64,000 bases of DNA from Olleya sp. Hel_I_94 (GCF_007827365.1 NZ_VISI01000002.1:935001-999000); one strand, 5' to 3'; positions 25,719-35,711 are shown, numbered from the stretch's first letter. The notes: a model not told the origin generated them from the sequence alone. Numbers and translations are program-made.

Positions 25719-28700
25719 ATGGTTCCAATAGAAGAAGCTAATAAATACATTAAAAAACATCAAAAACCAGAAGTTGATCGTTTTGACTTTAGATTATTCT
25801 CTACACCTTATAGGATACTAGCTAAAATTTTAGGAGGTATTGAAAAAGACAAACGCCTAAGATATAATGTCACAGATTTTATAGAGGCTTTTGACAATCC
25901 TATCACTGTTAATCCTTGGGCAAATCAGGAAGGCATGCGTTTAGGAATACAACTTTATGGAGTCGTACAAGCACCATATTTGTCTGCCATGTGGGATTTT
26001 ATGAACACCCTTCCTTATCAAACAGATTATAAGCGTAAAGCTTTTAGAACTAAACCATCTAAAGATATTTTAATTAACAAACTAAATCATTTTACTAGGT
26101 TTTTACAGCATAGTCGTATGGGTTTTGGTGGACTATCGTTACAAGAACATTTTCAATATAGCGTGTATTATCCTAATGCCAACAGTATTTTTTTAGCTAC
26201 TATTTTGCATAATGCAGGAACCATGTTTGACCCATTATTAGACGACATTATTCAAGCAGAGGATGAGATTGGTGGTGTTAGTGCAGATATTATAAAAGCA
26301 TTATTACTGTCTGAAAATAAAAACCATTGGGATATGGTTGCTAAACTATTACTTGCTGCTCAACGTCAAGAAGGTTTGCGTCAAACCATTATAGAAGCCT
26401 TAGACCAATCTAGTCTTGGTGCGCTTAAATATATAATCAATAGTATTCTAAAAAATGATCTTACGCGCTTTAGCAGTGTTACCAGAGCTGTAAGCACTTG
26501 GTTTGGATTAAATTGGGAAACACCTAAAAAATCAGTGATTAATCGTGTGCTAGAGTTAGCACAATCTTTAATCCTAAATCTAAAATCAGTTGACACATTA
26601 CTTAAAAGCAAAGATAACTTAGAAGTTTTAGTCGCATTATGGTCTATCGGTATTTTGGATGTAGATACTGCAAATCTTAAAGCTTTAGACATTGTTTTTG
26701 ATTCTGAAGATAGAAACAAGAAAATTTTAGCCTTATATTTTATCTGGACTACAGAAAAAACAAACGATGCATTAGTACCCTATTTTATACAACATTTAGG
26801 TAAAGATTACGCCTTAGACCATTGGATGGCTGTTAATTTACCCTCAACAACCTTAGATAATACTACTTTTGAAAAATTACTTAGCGTTGCAAAAAATGTT
26901 ACAAAAAAAGCAACAACCTTTGAAAGCAAAATTTTCTCTTGGTGGTCTTTTACTCCTGGTCCCACATATTTTTTTCAGTTTTTAATTAATAGTGCCACAG
27001 AACAACAATTAGAGCTAATGGCTACTGAATTTGAAGCGTTTCCTACTGAATATAGAGAATCTTATATACGTAAAGTATTTCCTAAACATTACAGTTATTC
27101 TTTTTACAATTATAAACAAAGCCAAGAAAATAAAGTACAATTAGATTATGATCAATATTCCTGGAAAAGAGCTTTAGCTAGAAAAGCTATTTACAACAGA
27201 AATGAGCTAGTCATGGCTACAGGCTTAAATATTTTTAGTAAAATGCACCTTTATGATGCCGATTTAGAGATTGCTGAAGATTTATTAAGACGAAAAAATA
27301 AAGGTTTACGCACAGCTTTAATACATTTAGTTATCAAACTACCTGTGGACCGTTTAAAACAGAGTACTACCAATTTAATAACTTCAAAAAATGTAGATCA
27401 ACGCATTGCAGGTTTAGAAATTTTGACGCTTTTACATGATGATAATAGACAACCTGATTTTATTAAAAAACATATTACCAACTACAATCAGCGTCCTAAA
27501 ATTACTAAAAACGAACAAGTCTATTTAGATAAATTTTCTAAAAACACACAAGAATATAATCTAAGTAATGGTTTTGGTGTTATAGACTATAATAACTTAA
27601 CACCACTTTATCAACCACAAGTTCATTTTAAATCAAAAACAAATTTCTTTGATAAATTAGGTATTTCAACATCTAAATCTTCTGAATTTAAATTTAAAGA
27701 ATTTATAGATTCTAATAAGATTATTACCCAGATTAACCATTTAATTAATTTAGTAACCTCCAACGGAAACTATGAATATCAAATAGAAAGCTATCAAGGC
27801 GAAATTAGAACGCTATATATAGAAAAGGGACTATATGCCATGAAACGCTTAGACGACACTGCAACTCCAGAGGACCATTTACATAACATTCCGTTAGCTA
27901 ATTTATGGATAGAATGGTATGAAAAAAGTCAACTTAATGATTTTGAATTGTATGCTGCAATACGTTATATCAATAACCGTAGTTATCCCTTCGGAAACTA
28001 TAAAGCTTTAGAACCTTTTGTAAGGCAATATTATCCAGATTTAAATGGATTAAATTTAGATGCTACTAAAAATTATTCGCAAAGATTAAATACATATAAT
28101 ACTATTTTAAAACGGTTATTTAGGGTTTACTCAGACACCAAAACCATTGGATCATTCAAGTTTTCAATTTTTGAGGACATGATTGCCAATTTTCCTGATA
28201 AATATAAACTTACATCATTTCAAGATAGCGACAAATATTATACAACTACTTACCATTGGACTACTGTTATACTGCCTTTATTACCAAGTTTTAGTGTTAA
28301 TTATCTAAATCAATTCTCTAATAAACAGCTATTAAAGTATTGGTGTCTTAACATGTATTTAATTGCTCAAAATATAGCTTATCCACATGACGCTACAGAT
28401 ATTAAAATCATTACAGAAGCTAACACAAAACCACGTAATTTAGAATTTCCTGATATCCAAATCACCTTAAATCTTTACAAAAAAGGCTTAATTAATGATG
28501 ACGATTTACTGTTACAAGCCTTACATTCTAGAGAACTAATGACGGTTATTGATGGTGGCTTTAATTATAGGATGAATTACAAAAATGGCTTTGAACGCAA
28601 CATGGTAGCTAAACACGTTTTTCTGCCTTTAAAAACTAATTTATTAGAAACCGAATTAGAGCGTGGCGATTTAACAACTCCTGCGACAACCTATATAAAT

Positions 28701-30719
28701 TCCATCCATAAGGTTGAAGGTGTCGCTTATGTGTTTAGAATTTTAGAACGTCTAGGAAAAGACAATTTTGAGCGTGGTTACAGCTATTATGGTGATAGTA
28801 AAAAAACAATTTTTAGTAATCTATTAAAAAAGACAACCTTTAAAGACACAGAAAGCTATGCGGATTTTGCAAGATTGGCTGACCAGGCAAAACTACCTAA
28901 AAAACGCTTGATAGAGCTTGCTTGCTACGCAACACAATGGGCTGAAGTTGTTGGCATATATCTAGACATTCAAAACTTAAACAATGCTGTTTGGTGGTTT
29001 CAAGCACACGCTTCGGATTATATGAATAGCGAAAAAGAAACCATTATCTCTCGCTATTCTAACATCCCTAAAAGCGATTTTGCATTAGGAGCTATAGATA
29101 TTGATTGGTTTAATAAAGTTTATAAAACCCTAGGAAAAACTAACTGGAAAGTGCTTCACGATGCAGCTAAATACATTTCTGATGGTAATGGACACCGACA
29201 AGTCAAACTATATTCTAGTGTCATGTTAGGCGAAGTAAAAATCACAGAAACCCTTAAAAAAATTAAAGACAAACGTGATAAAGATTACGTGCGCGCATTA
29301 GGATTAATTCCGTTAAGCAAAACTATTCCTGAAAAAGATTTACTAAAACGTTATAACTTACTTCAAGATTTTTTAAAAGAAAGCAAACAATTTGGGGCAC
29401 AACGTCAAGAAAGCGAAGCAGCAGCAGTGACCATAGCATTAGACAATCTATCCCGAAATGCTGGGTATCAAGATCGTGTCCGATTTAGTTGGGCAATGGA
29501 AGCTAAAGCCACAAAAGCTATTATGGGACAAGCGGTTGTTACTATTGATGATACAGTAATCCAGCTATTAATTACCAACATTGGTAAAGCCACAATTAAA
29601 GTATCTAAAGCAGATAAAGTCTTAAAAAACATTCCTGCAAAACTGCGTAAAGACAAACAAGTTATTGCTCTAAAAGACAATAAAACATACTTATCTAAAC
29701 AATACAGTCGTACACGTTTATCGTTAGAAAATGCAATGGTTAATCAGGACCAATTTACAGCACTTGAAATTAGTAATATGATGCAACATCCTATAGTAAA
29801 AGCGATGTTAACTAAATTAGTACTAATTGTGCCAGAGAAAAAAATCACAGGGTTTTACAATAATGGTAGCCTGACAGACGCGACCGGAACGCAACATACT
29901 TTAGCAGAAGACGACGTATTACTTATTGCTCACGCCTGGCATTTATACCAAGCAGTACAATGGGACCTTTATCAAGAATACTTATTTGCAGCGCGTATCA
30001 CACAACCATTTAAACAAGTGTTTAGAGAACTGTATGTTATGACTGCAGACGAGCGTGAACATAGTAACCGATCAGAACGCTATCAAGGTCACCAAATACA
30101 ACCTAAAAAAACCGTAGCACTTTTAAGAAGTCGTGGTTGGACTGTAAGCATGGAAGATGGTTTACAAAAAGTATATCACAAATATGGGTTTATTGCCACA
30201 ATGTACGCTATGGCAGACTGGTACTCGCCTTCAGATGCCGAAGCACCAACTCTGGAAGACATCTGTTTTCAATCCATAGATAACTACAACCGCATTCCGT
30301 TAACAGAAATTCCGGAGGTTATCTTCAGCGAAGTCATGCGTGATATTGACCTAGTTGTAAGCGTCGCTCATGTTGGTGGTGTGGATCCAGAAGCCAGCCA
30401 TAGTACCATGCAAATGCGTGCTGCTTTAGCTTTGGCTTCTGCAAAACTATTCAAACTAAAAAATATTACAATAAAACAGCGTCATATCTTTATCAAAGGG
30501 ACTTTGGGTGACTATAGCATCCATTTAGGAAGTGGACAAGTTAGCAAAAACGGACTGTCACTATCCATAATTCCAGTACATAGTCAACATAGAGGTCGTT
30601 TATTTTTACCATTTGTTGACGACGACCCAAAATCTGCCGAAATTATTTCAAAAATGAAATTACTGTCCGAGGATAGTACCATCCAAGATCCAACTATTTT
30701 AGCACAAATAAATAGCTAA
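25719..30719 (+). CDS. Giant DUF4132 protein (YehI/MolR-like), C-terminal DUF7737-like region
   Basis: The protein has 1666 residues. No signal peptide is visible. Residues about 150-1300 look like a long alpha-solenoid. A DUF4132 core follows, including the pattern ITQPFKQVFRELYVMTADE and LLRSRGWTVSMEDG. The last about 130 residues (from SEVMRDIDLVVSVAHVGG) resemble the C-terminal DUF7737 domain common in Bacteroidota members. DUF4132 proteins such as E. coli YehI sit near MoxR-type ATPase/vWA modules and have no known enzymatic role. Here no MoxR or vWA partner is adjacent, so this copy is separated from its usual company. The 18-bp motif upstream links it to two other operons. Confidence 0.85.
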   Translation: MVPIEEANKYIKKHQKPEVDRFDFRLFSTPYRILAKILGGIEKDKRLRYNVTDFIEAFDNPITVNPWANQEGMRLGIQLYGVVQAPYLSAMWDFMNTLPYQTDYKRKAFRTKPSKDILINKLNHFTRFLQHSRMGFGGLSLQEHFQYSVYYPNANSIFLATILHNAGTMFDPLLDDIIQAEDEIGGVSADIIKALLLSENKNHWDMVAKLLLAAQRQEGLRQTIIEALDQSSLGALKYIINSILKNDLTRFSSVTRAVSTWFGLNWETPKKSVINRVLELAQSLILNLKSVDTLLKSKDNLEVLVALWSIGILDVDTANLKALDIVFDSEDRNKKILALYFIWTTEKTNDALVPYFIQHLGKDYALDHWMAVNLPSTTLDNTTFEKLLSVAKNVTKKATTFESKIFSWWSFTPGPTYFFQFLINSATEQQLELMATEFEAFPTEYRESYIRKVFPKHYSYSFYNYKQSQENKVQLDYDQYSWKRALARKAIYNRNELVMATGLNIFSKMHLYDADLEIAEDLLRRKNKGLRTALIHLVIKLPVDRLKQSTTNLITSKNVDQRIAGLEILTLLHDDNRQPDFIKKHITNYNQRPKITKNEQVYLDKFSKNTQEYNLSNGFGVIDYNNLTPLYQPQVHFKSKTNFFDKLGISTSKSSEFKFKEFIDSNKIITQINHLINLVTSNGNYEYQIESYQGEIRTLYIEKGLYAMKRLDDTATPEDHLHNIPLANLWIEWYEKSQLNDFELYAAIRYINNRSYPFGNYKALEPFVRQYYPDLNGLNLDATKNYSQRLNTYNTILKRLFRVYSDTKTIGSFKFSIFEDMIANFPDKYKLTSFQDSDKYYTTTYHWTTVILPLLPSFSVNYLNQFSNKQLLKYWCLNMYLIAQNIAYPHDATDIKIITEANTKPRNLEFPDIQITLNLYKKGLINDDDLLLQALHSRELMTVIDGGFNYRMNYKNGFERNMVAKHVFLPLKTNLLETELERGDLTTPATTYINSIHKVEGVAYVFRILERLGKDNFERGYSYYGDSKKTIFSNLLKKTTFKDTESYADFARLADQAKLPKKRLIELACYATQWAEVVGIYLDIQNLNNAVWWFQAHASDYMNSEKETIISRYSNIPKSDFALGAIDIDWFNKVYKTLGKTNWKVLHDAAKYISDGNGHRQVKLYSSVMLGEVKITETLKKIKDKRDKDYVRALGLIPLSKTIPEKDLLKRYNLLQDFLKESKQFGAQRQESEAAAVTIALDNLSRNAGYQDRVRFSWAMEAKATKAIMGQAVVTIDDTVIQLLITNIGKATIKVSKADKVLKNIPAKLRKDKQVIALKDNKTYLSKQYSRTRLSLENAMVNQDQFTALEISNMMQHPIVKAMLTKLVLIVPEKKITGFYNNGSLTDATGTQHTLAEDDVLLIAHAWHLYQAVQWDLYQEYLFAARITQPFKQVFRELYVMTADEREHSNRSERYQGHQIQPKKTVALLRSRGWTVSMEDGLQKVYHKYGFIATMYAMADWYSPSDAEAPTLEDICFQSIDNYNRIPLTEIPEVIFSEVMRDIDLVVSVAHVGGVDPEASHSTMQMRAALALASAKLFKLKNITIKQRHIFIKGTLGDYSIHLGSGQVSKNGLSLSIIPVHSQHRGRLFLPFVDDDPKSAEIISKMKLLSEDSTIQDPTILAQINS

Positions 30720-30732
30720 CTTTAAATTATTA

Positions 30733-30821
30733 GGGCGTTACCTCGCTTAGGCGAGGTCAGGCTTTCTGTTGCAAGTCCTCGTGCTATCGCACTGTGGGCT
30801 TTCCACGACAATCCTTAACGC
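30733..30821. repeat. Short palindromic element with GCGTTA...TAACGC ends
   Basis: The 89-bp element begins GGGCGTTA and ends TTAACGC. It contains hairpins CCTCGC-TTAG-GCGAGG and GTGC-TATC-GCAC and GTGG-N5-CCAC. Its GC content is far above the surroundings. Similar short dispersed elements occur in many flavobacterial genomes, though only one copy is in this window. It separates the DUF4132 gene from the 137-residue gene. Confidence 0.65.
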
Positions 30822-30839
30822 AAAAAAAATCAGCATAAA

Positions 30840-31253
30840 ATGATATTCACGTTACAACTAAAAAGATTAGGCAAAAAAAAAGTAAAAGAAGTCCCTTTTA
30901 CTTTAAATCAAACGCCAAAAAACTTAGAAGCATTACTAATTGCATGTGTTAAAAATCAAGTCGATGCCTTTAACACAAAACGTACTGCAGTAAATGTCAT
31001 TGGTTTTTTAACACCTGCTCAAATTGAAGAACAAGCACATAGCGGTAAAATAGATTTTGGAGACATAACCAACACTAATTTAGCCAACCAACAACAAGCT
31101 ATAGACAATGTGCTACTGGCATTTAAAGACGGATTATTTGTAGTTTTTGTAGATGACAATGAAATAACTGACTTACAAACACCTTTACAATTATCCTCTG
31201 ACAGCGTCATTGCTTTTATAAGATTAACATTTTTAGTTGGCACTTATTGGTAG
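30840..31253 (+). CDS. Hypothetical protein (137 aa) downstream of DUF4132
   Basis: The protein is soluble, without a signal peptide or membrane segment, and has a mixed alpha-beta pattern (IFTLQLKRLGKKKVKEVPFT at the start). The C-terminal part, LFVVFVDDNEITDLQTPLQL, resembles the small partner proteins found beside DUF4132 genes, but I cannot name a family. The dispersed palindromic element lies between it and the DUF4132 gene, 120 bp in total, and it is transcribed in the same direction. It may be a functional partner. Confidence 0.75.
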   Translation: MIFTLQLKRLGKKKVKEVPFTLNQTPKNLEALLIACVKNQVDAFNTKRTAVNVIGFLTPAQIEEQAHSGKIDFGDITNTNLANQQQAIDNVLLAFKDGLFVVFVDDNEITDLQTPLQLSSDSVIAFIRLTFLVGTYW

Positions 31254-31468
31254 TATTTGTTGTTTTTGTAGATGTTACTTTTTCATATGTAAAGGATAAT
31301 AACTTGTATACAAAACATCTTTCAGGTAAAGGCACTTCAAATTAATTAGCACAAAAACTATGCAACTTAAAACTTAAATCAAGACTGTTTTTTTTAGCTT
31401 TCATAATACATAAACACCTAATTTTGCAAAAAACAATTAGTACTATACTTTAGCATTTATTAAGGCCA
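31254..31468. other. Non-coding gap before the GNAT gene
   Basis: AT-rich sequence of 215 bp. I see no open frame, hairpin or repeat of note. Confidence 0.5.
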
Positions 31469-31984
31469 ATGATTAAAATTATAAAAGCAACTCCTGAAGA
31501 CTCAAAGCTTATTGCAACTTTAGGCCAACAGACCTTTAGAGAGTCTCATGGACACAGTGCGCCAAAGGAAGATATTGACCGATTTATTTTAAACACCTAT
31601 AATACAGACGCTATTTTTAAAGAGTTTGAAAACAAAAAAGCAGTATACCATTTACTATATTATGATAACCAATTGGCTGGATTTTCTAAAATACAATTAG
31701 AAACGCCTAACGCTAATTTAAGTGACAAAAACATTACTAAATTAGACCGAATTTATCTTTTAGATGCTTTTCAAGGTAAACAGTTGGGTGTAACATTATT
31801 GGATTTTAATATCGCACTATCAAAGCAACATAACCAAAACGGATTGTGGCTTGTTGTTTGGGTAGAAAATAAAAAGGCTATTCAGTTTTATAACAAAAAG
31901 GGATTTAAAATAGTTGGAGCTTATGATTTTAATATTTCAAAAACACATAGCAACCCTAATCACGTTATGTTTTTAGAGTATTAA
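31469..31984 (+). CDS. GNAT-family N-acetyltransferase (171 aa)
   Basis: The protein covers a complete GNAT fold. Acetyl-CoA-binding motif A is RIYLLDAFQGKQLGVTLLDF, with the Q-x-x-G-x pattern at the pyrophosphate loop, and motif B is VVWVENKKAIQFYNKKGFKI. The family transfers acetyl groups from acetyl-CoA to amines of small molecules or proteins; the substrate is not predictable. It is monocistronic with its own terminator at 32008-32040. Confidence 0.9.
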   Translation: MIKIIKATPEDSKLIATLGQQTFRESHGHSAPKEDIDRFILNTYNTDAIFKEFENKKAVYHLLYYDNQLAGFSKIQLETPNANLSDKNITKLDRIYLLDAFQGKQLGVTLLDFNIALSKQHNQNGLWLVVWVENKKAIQFYNKKGFKIVGAYDFNISKTHSNPNHVMFLEY

Positions 31985-32007
31985 GGCCCTATTTTTAAAC
32001 TAAATTT

Positions 32008-32040
32008 AAAAGGTGTTTACAGGCGTATTCACCTTTTTTT
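32008..32040 (+). terminator. Intrinsic terminator after the GNAT gene
   Basis: AAAAGGTG and CACCTTTTTTTT form an 8-bp stem with a T-run on the plus strand, 24 bp after the GNAT stop. Confidence 0.75.
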
Positions 32041-32145
32041 TATGTTCAAAAAGCAAACCATTAAATCTATAAATGGCTGAATCCCGTGATATAAAAAATA
32101 CGGTTGGATTATAAATTTGTAGTAAATAATTAAACAAATAGTATT

Positions 32146-32766
32146 ATGAGCAAAGCCATTCATGGAAAAGAAAATCCTCAAGAAGCAGTTAAAAAAATCA
32201 TTGCGCAAACAAAGCAAAGTGATCAAAAAATCTATCCTATTTTAAAACCTGGAACTTGGGTTGGTCTTAAAGCTGGTGCTTTAAATTCTAATTTAATAAA
32301 CTCTGAAAACGGACCAAAAGTTGTTATTGGTTACGGTATAGATACGCCTGATAATTTCGTGTTTTTAACAAAAAAACATTTAGAGACAATGGATGGCCAA
32401 CAAATTACACAACAAGCGTTTCAAAACTTAGAAAATTACAACACTGTGTTTGAATATTCTGAAACATTTGACAACAAAGTAGTTACCTCTAGTGGTAATG
32501 ATTTTTCTAGTGAAAGAATCTTATCCGTTTCACATATGTTAAAAGCACATGAGATGCTAGAAGCAGATGAGTTGTTGGTGTCATTGGCTAGGCGTACTTG
32601 TATGATGGCTATTTCTAGAAATGCAGATCAAGAGCTACTAAATAAATTTGTATACCTACATGAATACACCTGGAATGATGATAGCTTTGGAAATGCAGCT
32701 ATCTCTGACATATTATTTATTGTAAAAGAAGGACGCATTACTGGACATATCCCATTATCTGAATAA
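32146..32766 (+). CDS. Conserved hypothetical soluble protein (206 aa)
   Basis: The protein has no signal peptide or membrane segment. The N-terminal part is helical (NPQEAVKKIIAQTKQ), the middle is strand-rich (PGTWVGLKAGALNSN), and the C-terminal part has a helical segment (HMLKAHEMLEADELLVSLAR) and ends in DILFIVKEGRITGHIP. I do not recognise a family. It lies in the group of hypothetical genes around the DUF4132 locus and has its own terminator. A weak copy of the ATCAC-GTGAT motif may lie at 32073-32090. Confidence 0.75.
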   Translation: MSKAIHGKENPQEAVKKIIAQTKQSDQKIYPILKPGTWVGLKAGALNSNLINSENGPKVVIGYGIDTPDNFVFLTKKHLETMDGQQITQQAFQNLENYNTVFEYSETFDNKVVTSSGNDFSSERILSVSHMLKAHEMLEADELLVSLARRTCMMAISRNADQELLNKFVYLHEYTWNDDSFGNAAISDILFIVKEGRITGHIPLSE

Positions 32767-32778
32767 AAAAAATAACAC

Positions 32779-32825
32779 AAAGTATTTACTGTTATTTAAA
32801 CCTGATTAACGGTAAATACTTTTTT
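32779..32825 (+). terminator. Intrinsic terminator after the 206-aa gene
   Basis: AAAGTATTTACTGTT pairs with AACGGTAAATACTTT (one G-T step) and is followed by T's; it starts 13 bp after the stop codon at 32766. Confidence 0.75.
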
Positions 32826-32845
32826 ATAACTTAAAATTAAAAGAT

Positions 32846-33220
32846 TTGAAATATTTAGACTTTAGCATAAATGGAAGAGTGCAAAATTTAATGGTTGATG
32901 TATTTGATGCCATAAGTAAATCCAACGCACCTCAACTTAAAATCAACGAGATTTTAGAAACCAGAAGTATTTTTGAGTTAGTTTTTGAAATTGTTAATTC
33001 TACAGGATTTTACAGTCAAGATGAAAATTTTAACTTGATTAAAGCCTTAAATATTGATACCGACAATGATAATTTTGAAGATGCTTTATATGCGACTTGG
33101 ATTACAATGGGTAATAATTTAAATACATCAAAAACACAAGAAGAATTTAATGCTAAGTTTGCTTTATTTGTGCCTATTATCCTAAAAAAAATGGAAGCTA
33201 TTAGACGTATTGCTGTTTAA
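32846..33220 (+). CDS. Hypothetical helical protein with TTG start (124 aa)
   Basis: The protein starts at TTG 32846 (MKYLDFSINGRVQN); there is no ATG upstream in frame, and the next (MVDVFDA) would remove the first strand. It is acidic and mostly helical, without export signal, and includes DNDNFEDALYATWITMGNNL. I do not recognise a family. It lies 79 bp after the 206-residue gene, beyond a terminator. Function unknown. Confidence 0.65.
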   Translation: MKYLDFSINGRVQNLMVDVFDAISKSNAPQLKINEILETRSIFELVFEIVNSTGFYSQDENFNLIKALNIDTDNDNFEDALYATWITMGNNLNTSKTQEEFNAKFALFVPIILKKMEAIRRIAV

Positions 33221-33283
33221 ATTATTTCTTATAAAATTTTAAAAATGAAGTAATAAATTAATTTGCTTTTTAAACTAAAACTT

Positions 33284-33326
33284 AAAAAAAAGACCAATTA
33301 CAAATCTGTATTGGTCTTTTTTTTTT
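33284..33326. terminator. Bidirectional intrinsic terminator
   Basis: AAAAAAGACCAAT and ATTGGTCTTTTTT flank an 11-nt loop, between the convergent genes ending at 33220 and 33364. Confidence 0.85.
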
Positions 33327-33363
33327 AAAGCTTAAACTTGTTTTTTGCTTAGAACTTAATTTA

Positions 33364-33792
33364 TTAAGAATACGCTTTAATTAATTTATTTAAAGTCCAT
33401 TTAGTTTTAAACAAGCTACCATCATCATGACGAAAAATATACAAAGTTTTACTATCATGCCGATCTATAAACAACAATTCTCCTTCTGTGTTACTACCAA
33501 TAGTAATACTACTTGACAACATTAACATAGAACAGTGTTTTCCTTTTTGATCATAAACAGTTGGTCCCAAAATGGTTTTTAATGTCTTTACATAAGCTTT
33601 TAAAGCTCGTGCTTCGCTAACGTCTAGACCATCTATATTAGTTATTGCAATCATTTTTTCAAAACTATACAGCGTAAATGCTTCGTCTTGAATAGTGACC
33701 ACTCTTGGTTGTACTGCAATAAATGCATTGTAATTTTTATTAAATAAGTCGCTTGCTCTTTCTCTGGTTTCTATAATTAAATCTGTTTCCAT
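33364..33792 (-). CDS. Hypothetical protein (142 aa), last gene of the lipoprotein operon
   Basis: The protein has no export signal and is probably cytoplasmic. It has a helical N-terminus (LIIETRERASDLFNKNYNAF) and a strand-rich C-terminus (LLFIDRHDSKTLYIFRHDDG). The family is not recognisable to me. It is the third and last gene of the leftward operon that begins at 35711, following the 224-residue lipoprotein gene after 68 bp. A shared promoter is plausible, not proven. Confidence 0.7.
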   Translation of the reverse strand: METDLIIETRERASDLFNKNYNAFIAVQPRVVTIQDEAFTLYSFEKMIAITNIDGLDVSEARALKAYVKTLKTILGPTVYDQKGKHCSMLMLSSSITIGSNTEGELLFIDRHDSKTLYIFRHDDGSLFKTKWTLNKLIKAYS

Positions 33793-33860
33793 TTGGTTTA
33801 TTTTAAATCTTTGTTTTTTCTAATTCATTATTGGATATAATTACAACTAATCACTAATCA

Positions 33861-34535
33861 CTAATCACTAATCAAATCATATACATTGTCATTGTTAACC
33901 ATTGATATTGGATATAAATCTTTATTTGAATAAGTCATTTTTATATAATCAATAGTAGATTTTCTGATACCATAAATAAAATTGGTAGTTACTTTTCCAA
34001 CACCAATATGCATTGCATTTCCGTAGTTATTATAGTCCGAACCAATTAACATGTAATTATCATCATCCGCTTGATATTTAAATTTTAATTGGTAATCATG
34101 TCTCATTGATTGATGCTTTAAAGTAATTACGTTAGTATTTAAAACGGTCAATTGTTTTTCTACAGAAGTATAAATAAAAGCATAAGTCAAATTACCTGTT
34201 TGGCTTTTAAGTTTGAAGGTTCCGTCCTTTTGTCCTTCAAATATAGCAAGGGTTACACGTGTTGCATCAGCATAAGCATTGTGTTGAGTACCATTGGATA
34301 ATAATACAGCGTAGTCATAAATATCATCTGTATTTAAATAGGCTTTAACTTTATTAAGCTTACCTCCTGTCCTAATAATCGTATAGCCTTGCGGAATAAA
34401 ATGATTTAAATGTTTAGGTTTTAAATCTTGCTTATCTTGAAATGCTAAAGTTATTTTTGAGGTTGTAGAATCTATAATATGGTCAGTACATGACGTCAAA
34501 AAAAATATAGTAATTAGTGTCATTAATATGTGCAT
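33861..34535 (-). CDS. Lipoprotein of unknown function (224 aa)
   Basis: The N-terminus MHILMTLITIFFLTSC is a short lipoprotein signal with lipobox LTSC (Cys16). The mature protein is strand-rich; YDYAVLLSNGTQHNAYADAT and FEGQKDGTFKLKSQT resemble one blade of a propeller-like repeat. It follows the DUF4831-like lipoprotein gene after 39 bp in the same direction. Its C-terminal codons and stop lie in a four-unit CTAATCA tandem repeat (33847-33874). Confidence 0.75.
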   Translation of the reverse strand: MHILMTLITIFFLTSCTDHIIDSTTSKITLAFQDKQDLKPKHLNHFIPQGYTIIRTGGKLNKVKAYLNTDDIYDYAVLLSNGTQHNAYADATRVTLAIFEGQKDGTFKLKSQTGNLTYAFIYTSVEKQLTVLNTNVITLKHQSMRHDYQLKFKYQADDDNYMLIGSDYNNYGNAMHIGVGKVTTNFIYGIRKSTIDYIKMTYSNKDLYPISMVNNDNVYDLISD

Positions 34536-34574
34536 TGCTATAGATTTAAGGATAACAAAAATGATATAATAGGG

Positions 34575-35711
34575 TTAGAATTGGTTAATACGATTTTCTA
34601 TAGATTTTATAACCAAATCGATTGTATTCAATTTTTCAATGTATTCTGCTTTAATTGTTAGTTGTGAAGCCTCAATAGCTTTACTAGAATCATAGTCCAG
34701 CTGCTCTATTTCCTCTTTTGTACATGGTTGATTGTTCTGGGTTGTTGGTTTAAATAAGTTAACAGTACCTTCATTAGACTTCTCCAAATCTTTTATTGTG
34801 ATAGTTTTAATAGTACCCAATTGCGATAATGATAATGAATCTGATGCTACACGAGAATCATTTAGCGAAAGCGTAAAATTTACAGTAGATAAACTACGAT
34901 ACGCTACACCTTCCAATGGTTTTTGAGTCGCTACTTTTGTTACGTTTTCCGTTGTTGGCATTGGTAGTTGTAAAGTCACAACATCGTTTAACGTCACGTA
35001 TTCTCCAAAAAGATGATCTGGCGCAATAGTGTGATATATTTTATTGTCTTTAATGGTAGACCAATGACCTTGTTTAACGTAGCGTTTTGAAGGATCAAAA
35101 ATGACCGTATATTTTAGCTTAGTTTTTTTTATGTAACGCTTTTCTTTATCGTCTTTTCTAGTAGATTGCTTTTTATATAAATGCAACAATTTTAGTGCAA
35201 ACTCAGCTTCATCTTTTGATGTAATTTTAGACATGTTATTCTTTATATTTAAAACTGAATTATAAGCACCAACTTCAATATTAGAATCCGTTAAAAAGGA
35301 TAATACCTTATCACTTTTTACACTATTTGCAGAAATAAAAACACTGTCTTTGGCTATACTATTTTGTGGCGTCTCACTTGTATTTACAAAAAAAGTATTT
35401 GACACTTTTTGACCTATTATATAATAGGTTTTGGACGTATCTGCTACCAACAATTTTGTAATCTTAATAGGGTCTTCAATAGTTACTTTTGCGTTGTTAT
35501 TTATACACTGTGTGTTCCCTTCATGTTTATCCAACTTTGGCTCGTTTAAGGTATAAACAATCTCTATTTTTAAAAGGCCTTTAGATAAATGATAGGCTAC
35601 CTCATCTCCTGTTAGCACAGAATAATCATTATGCATAACCGTATAACTTTTTTTACTGCAAGACGTACTTAAGACTAAAAATAGTGCGAAAAAAAATAAT
35701 TTATTTTTCAT
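34575..35711 (-). CDS. Lipoprotein, possibly DUF4831-like (378 aa)
   Basis: I choose ATG 35711 (MKNKLFFFALFLVLSTSC): it puts a lipoprotein signal with lipobox STSC at the N-terminus, whereas the upstream reading adds 25 residues in front of it. The mature part is strand-rich. The segment EGVAYRSLSTVNFTLSLNDS and the following QLGTIKTI resemble the C-terminal part of DUF4831 proteins of Bacteroidota, but the match is weak. It starts a leftward operon with the 224- and 142-residue genes. The 18-bp ATCA...CAGTGAT motif lies 102 bp upstream in the correct orientation. Confidence 0.72.
   Translation of the reverse strand: MKNKLFFFALFLVLSTSCSKKSYTVMHNDYSVLTGDEVAYHLSKGLLKIEIVYTLNEPKLDKHEGNTQCINNNAKVTIEDPIKITKLLVADTSKTYYIIGQKVSNTFFVNTSETPQNSIAKDSVFISANSVKSDKVLSFLTDSNIEVGAYNSVLNIKNNMSKITSKDEAEFALKLLHLYKKQSTRKDDKEKRYIKKTKLKYTVIFDPSKRYVKQGHWSTIKDNKIYHTIAPDHLFGEYVTLNDVVTLQLPMPTTENVTKVATQKPLEGVAYRSLSTVNFTLSLNDSRVASDSLSLSQLGTIKTITIKDLEKSNEGTVNLFKPTTQNNQPCTKEEIEQLDYDSSKAIEASQLTIKAEYIEKLNTIDLVIKSIENRINQF

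Noticed and set aside
32073-32090. Fourth copy of the ATCA...CAGTGAT motif before the 206-aa gene
   Set aside because: Only 14 of 18 positions agree and the distance to the start is 56 bp instead of about 100, so I do not count it.
33847-33874. Four-unit CTAATCA tandem repeat as a phase-variation switch
   Set aside because: It lies at the 3' end of the lipoprotein gene where the stop codon is inside the second unit, so loss or gain of later units would not change the protein.
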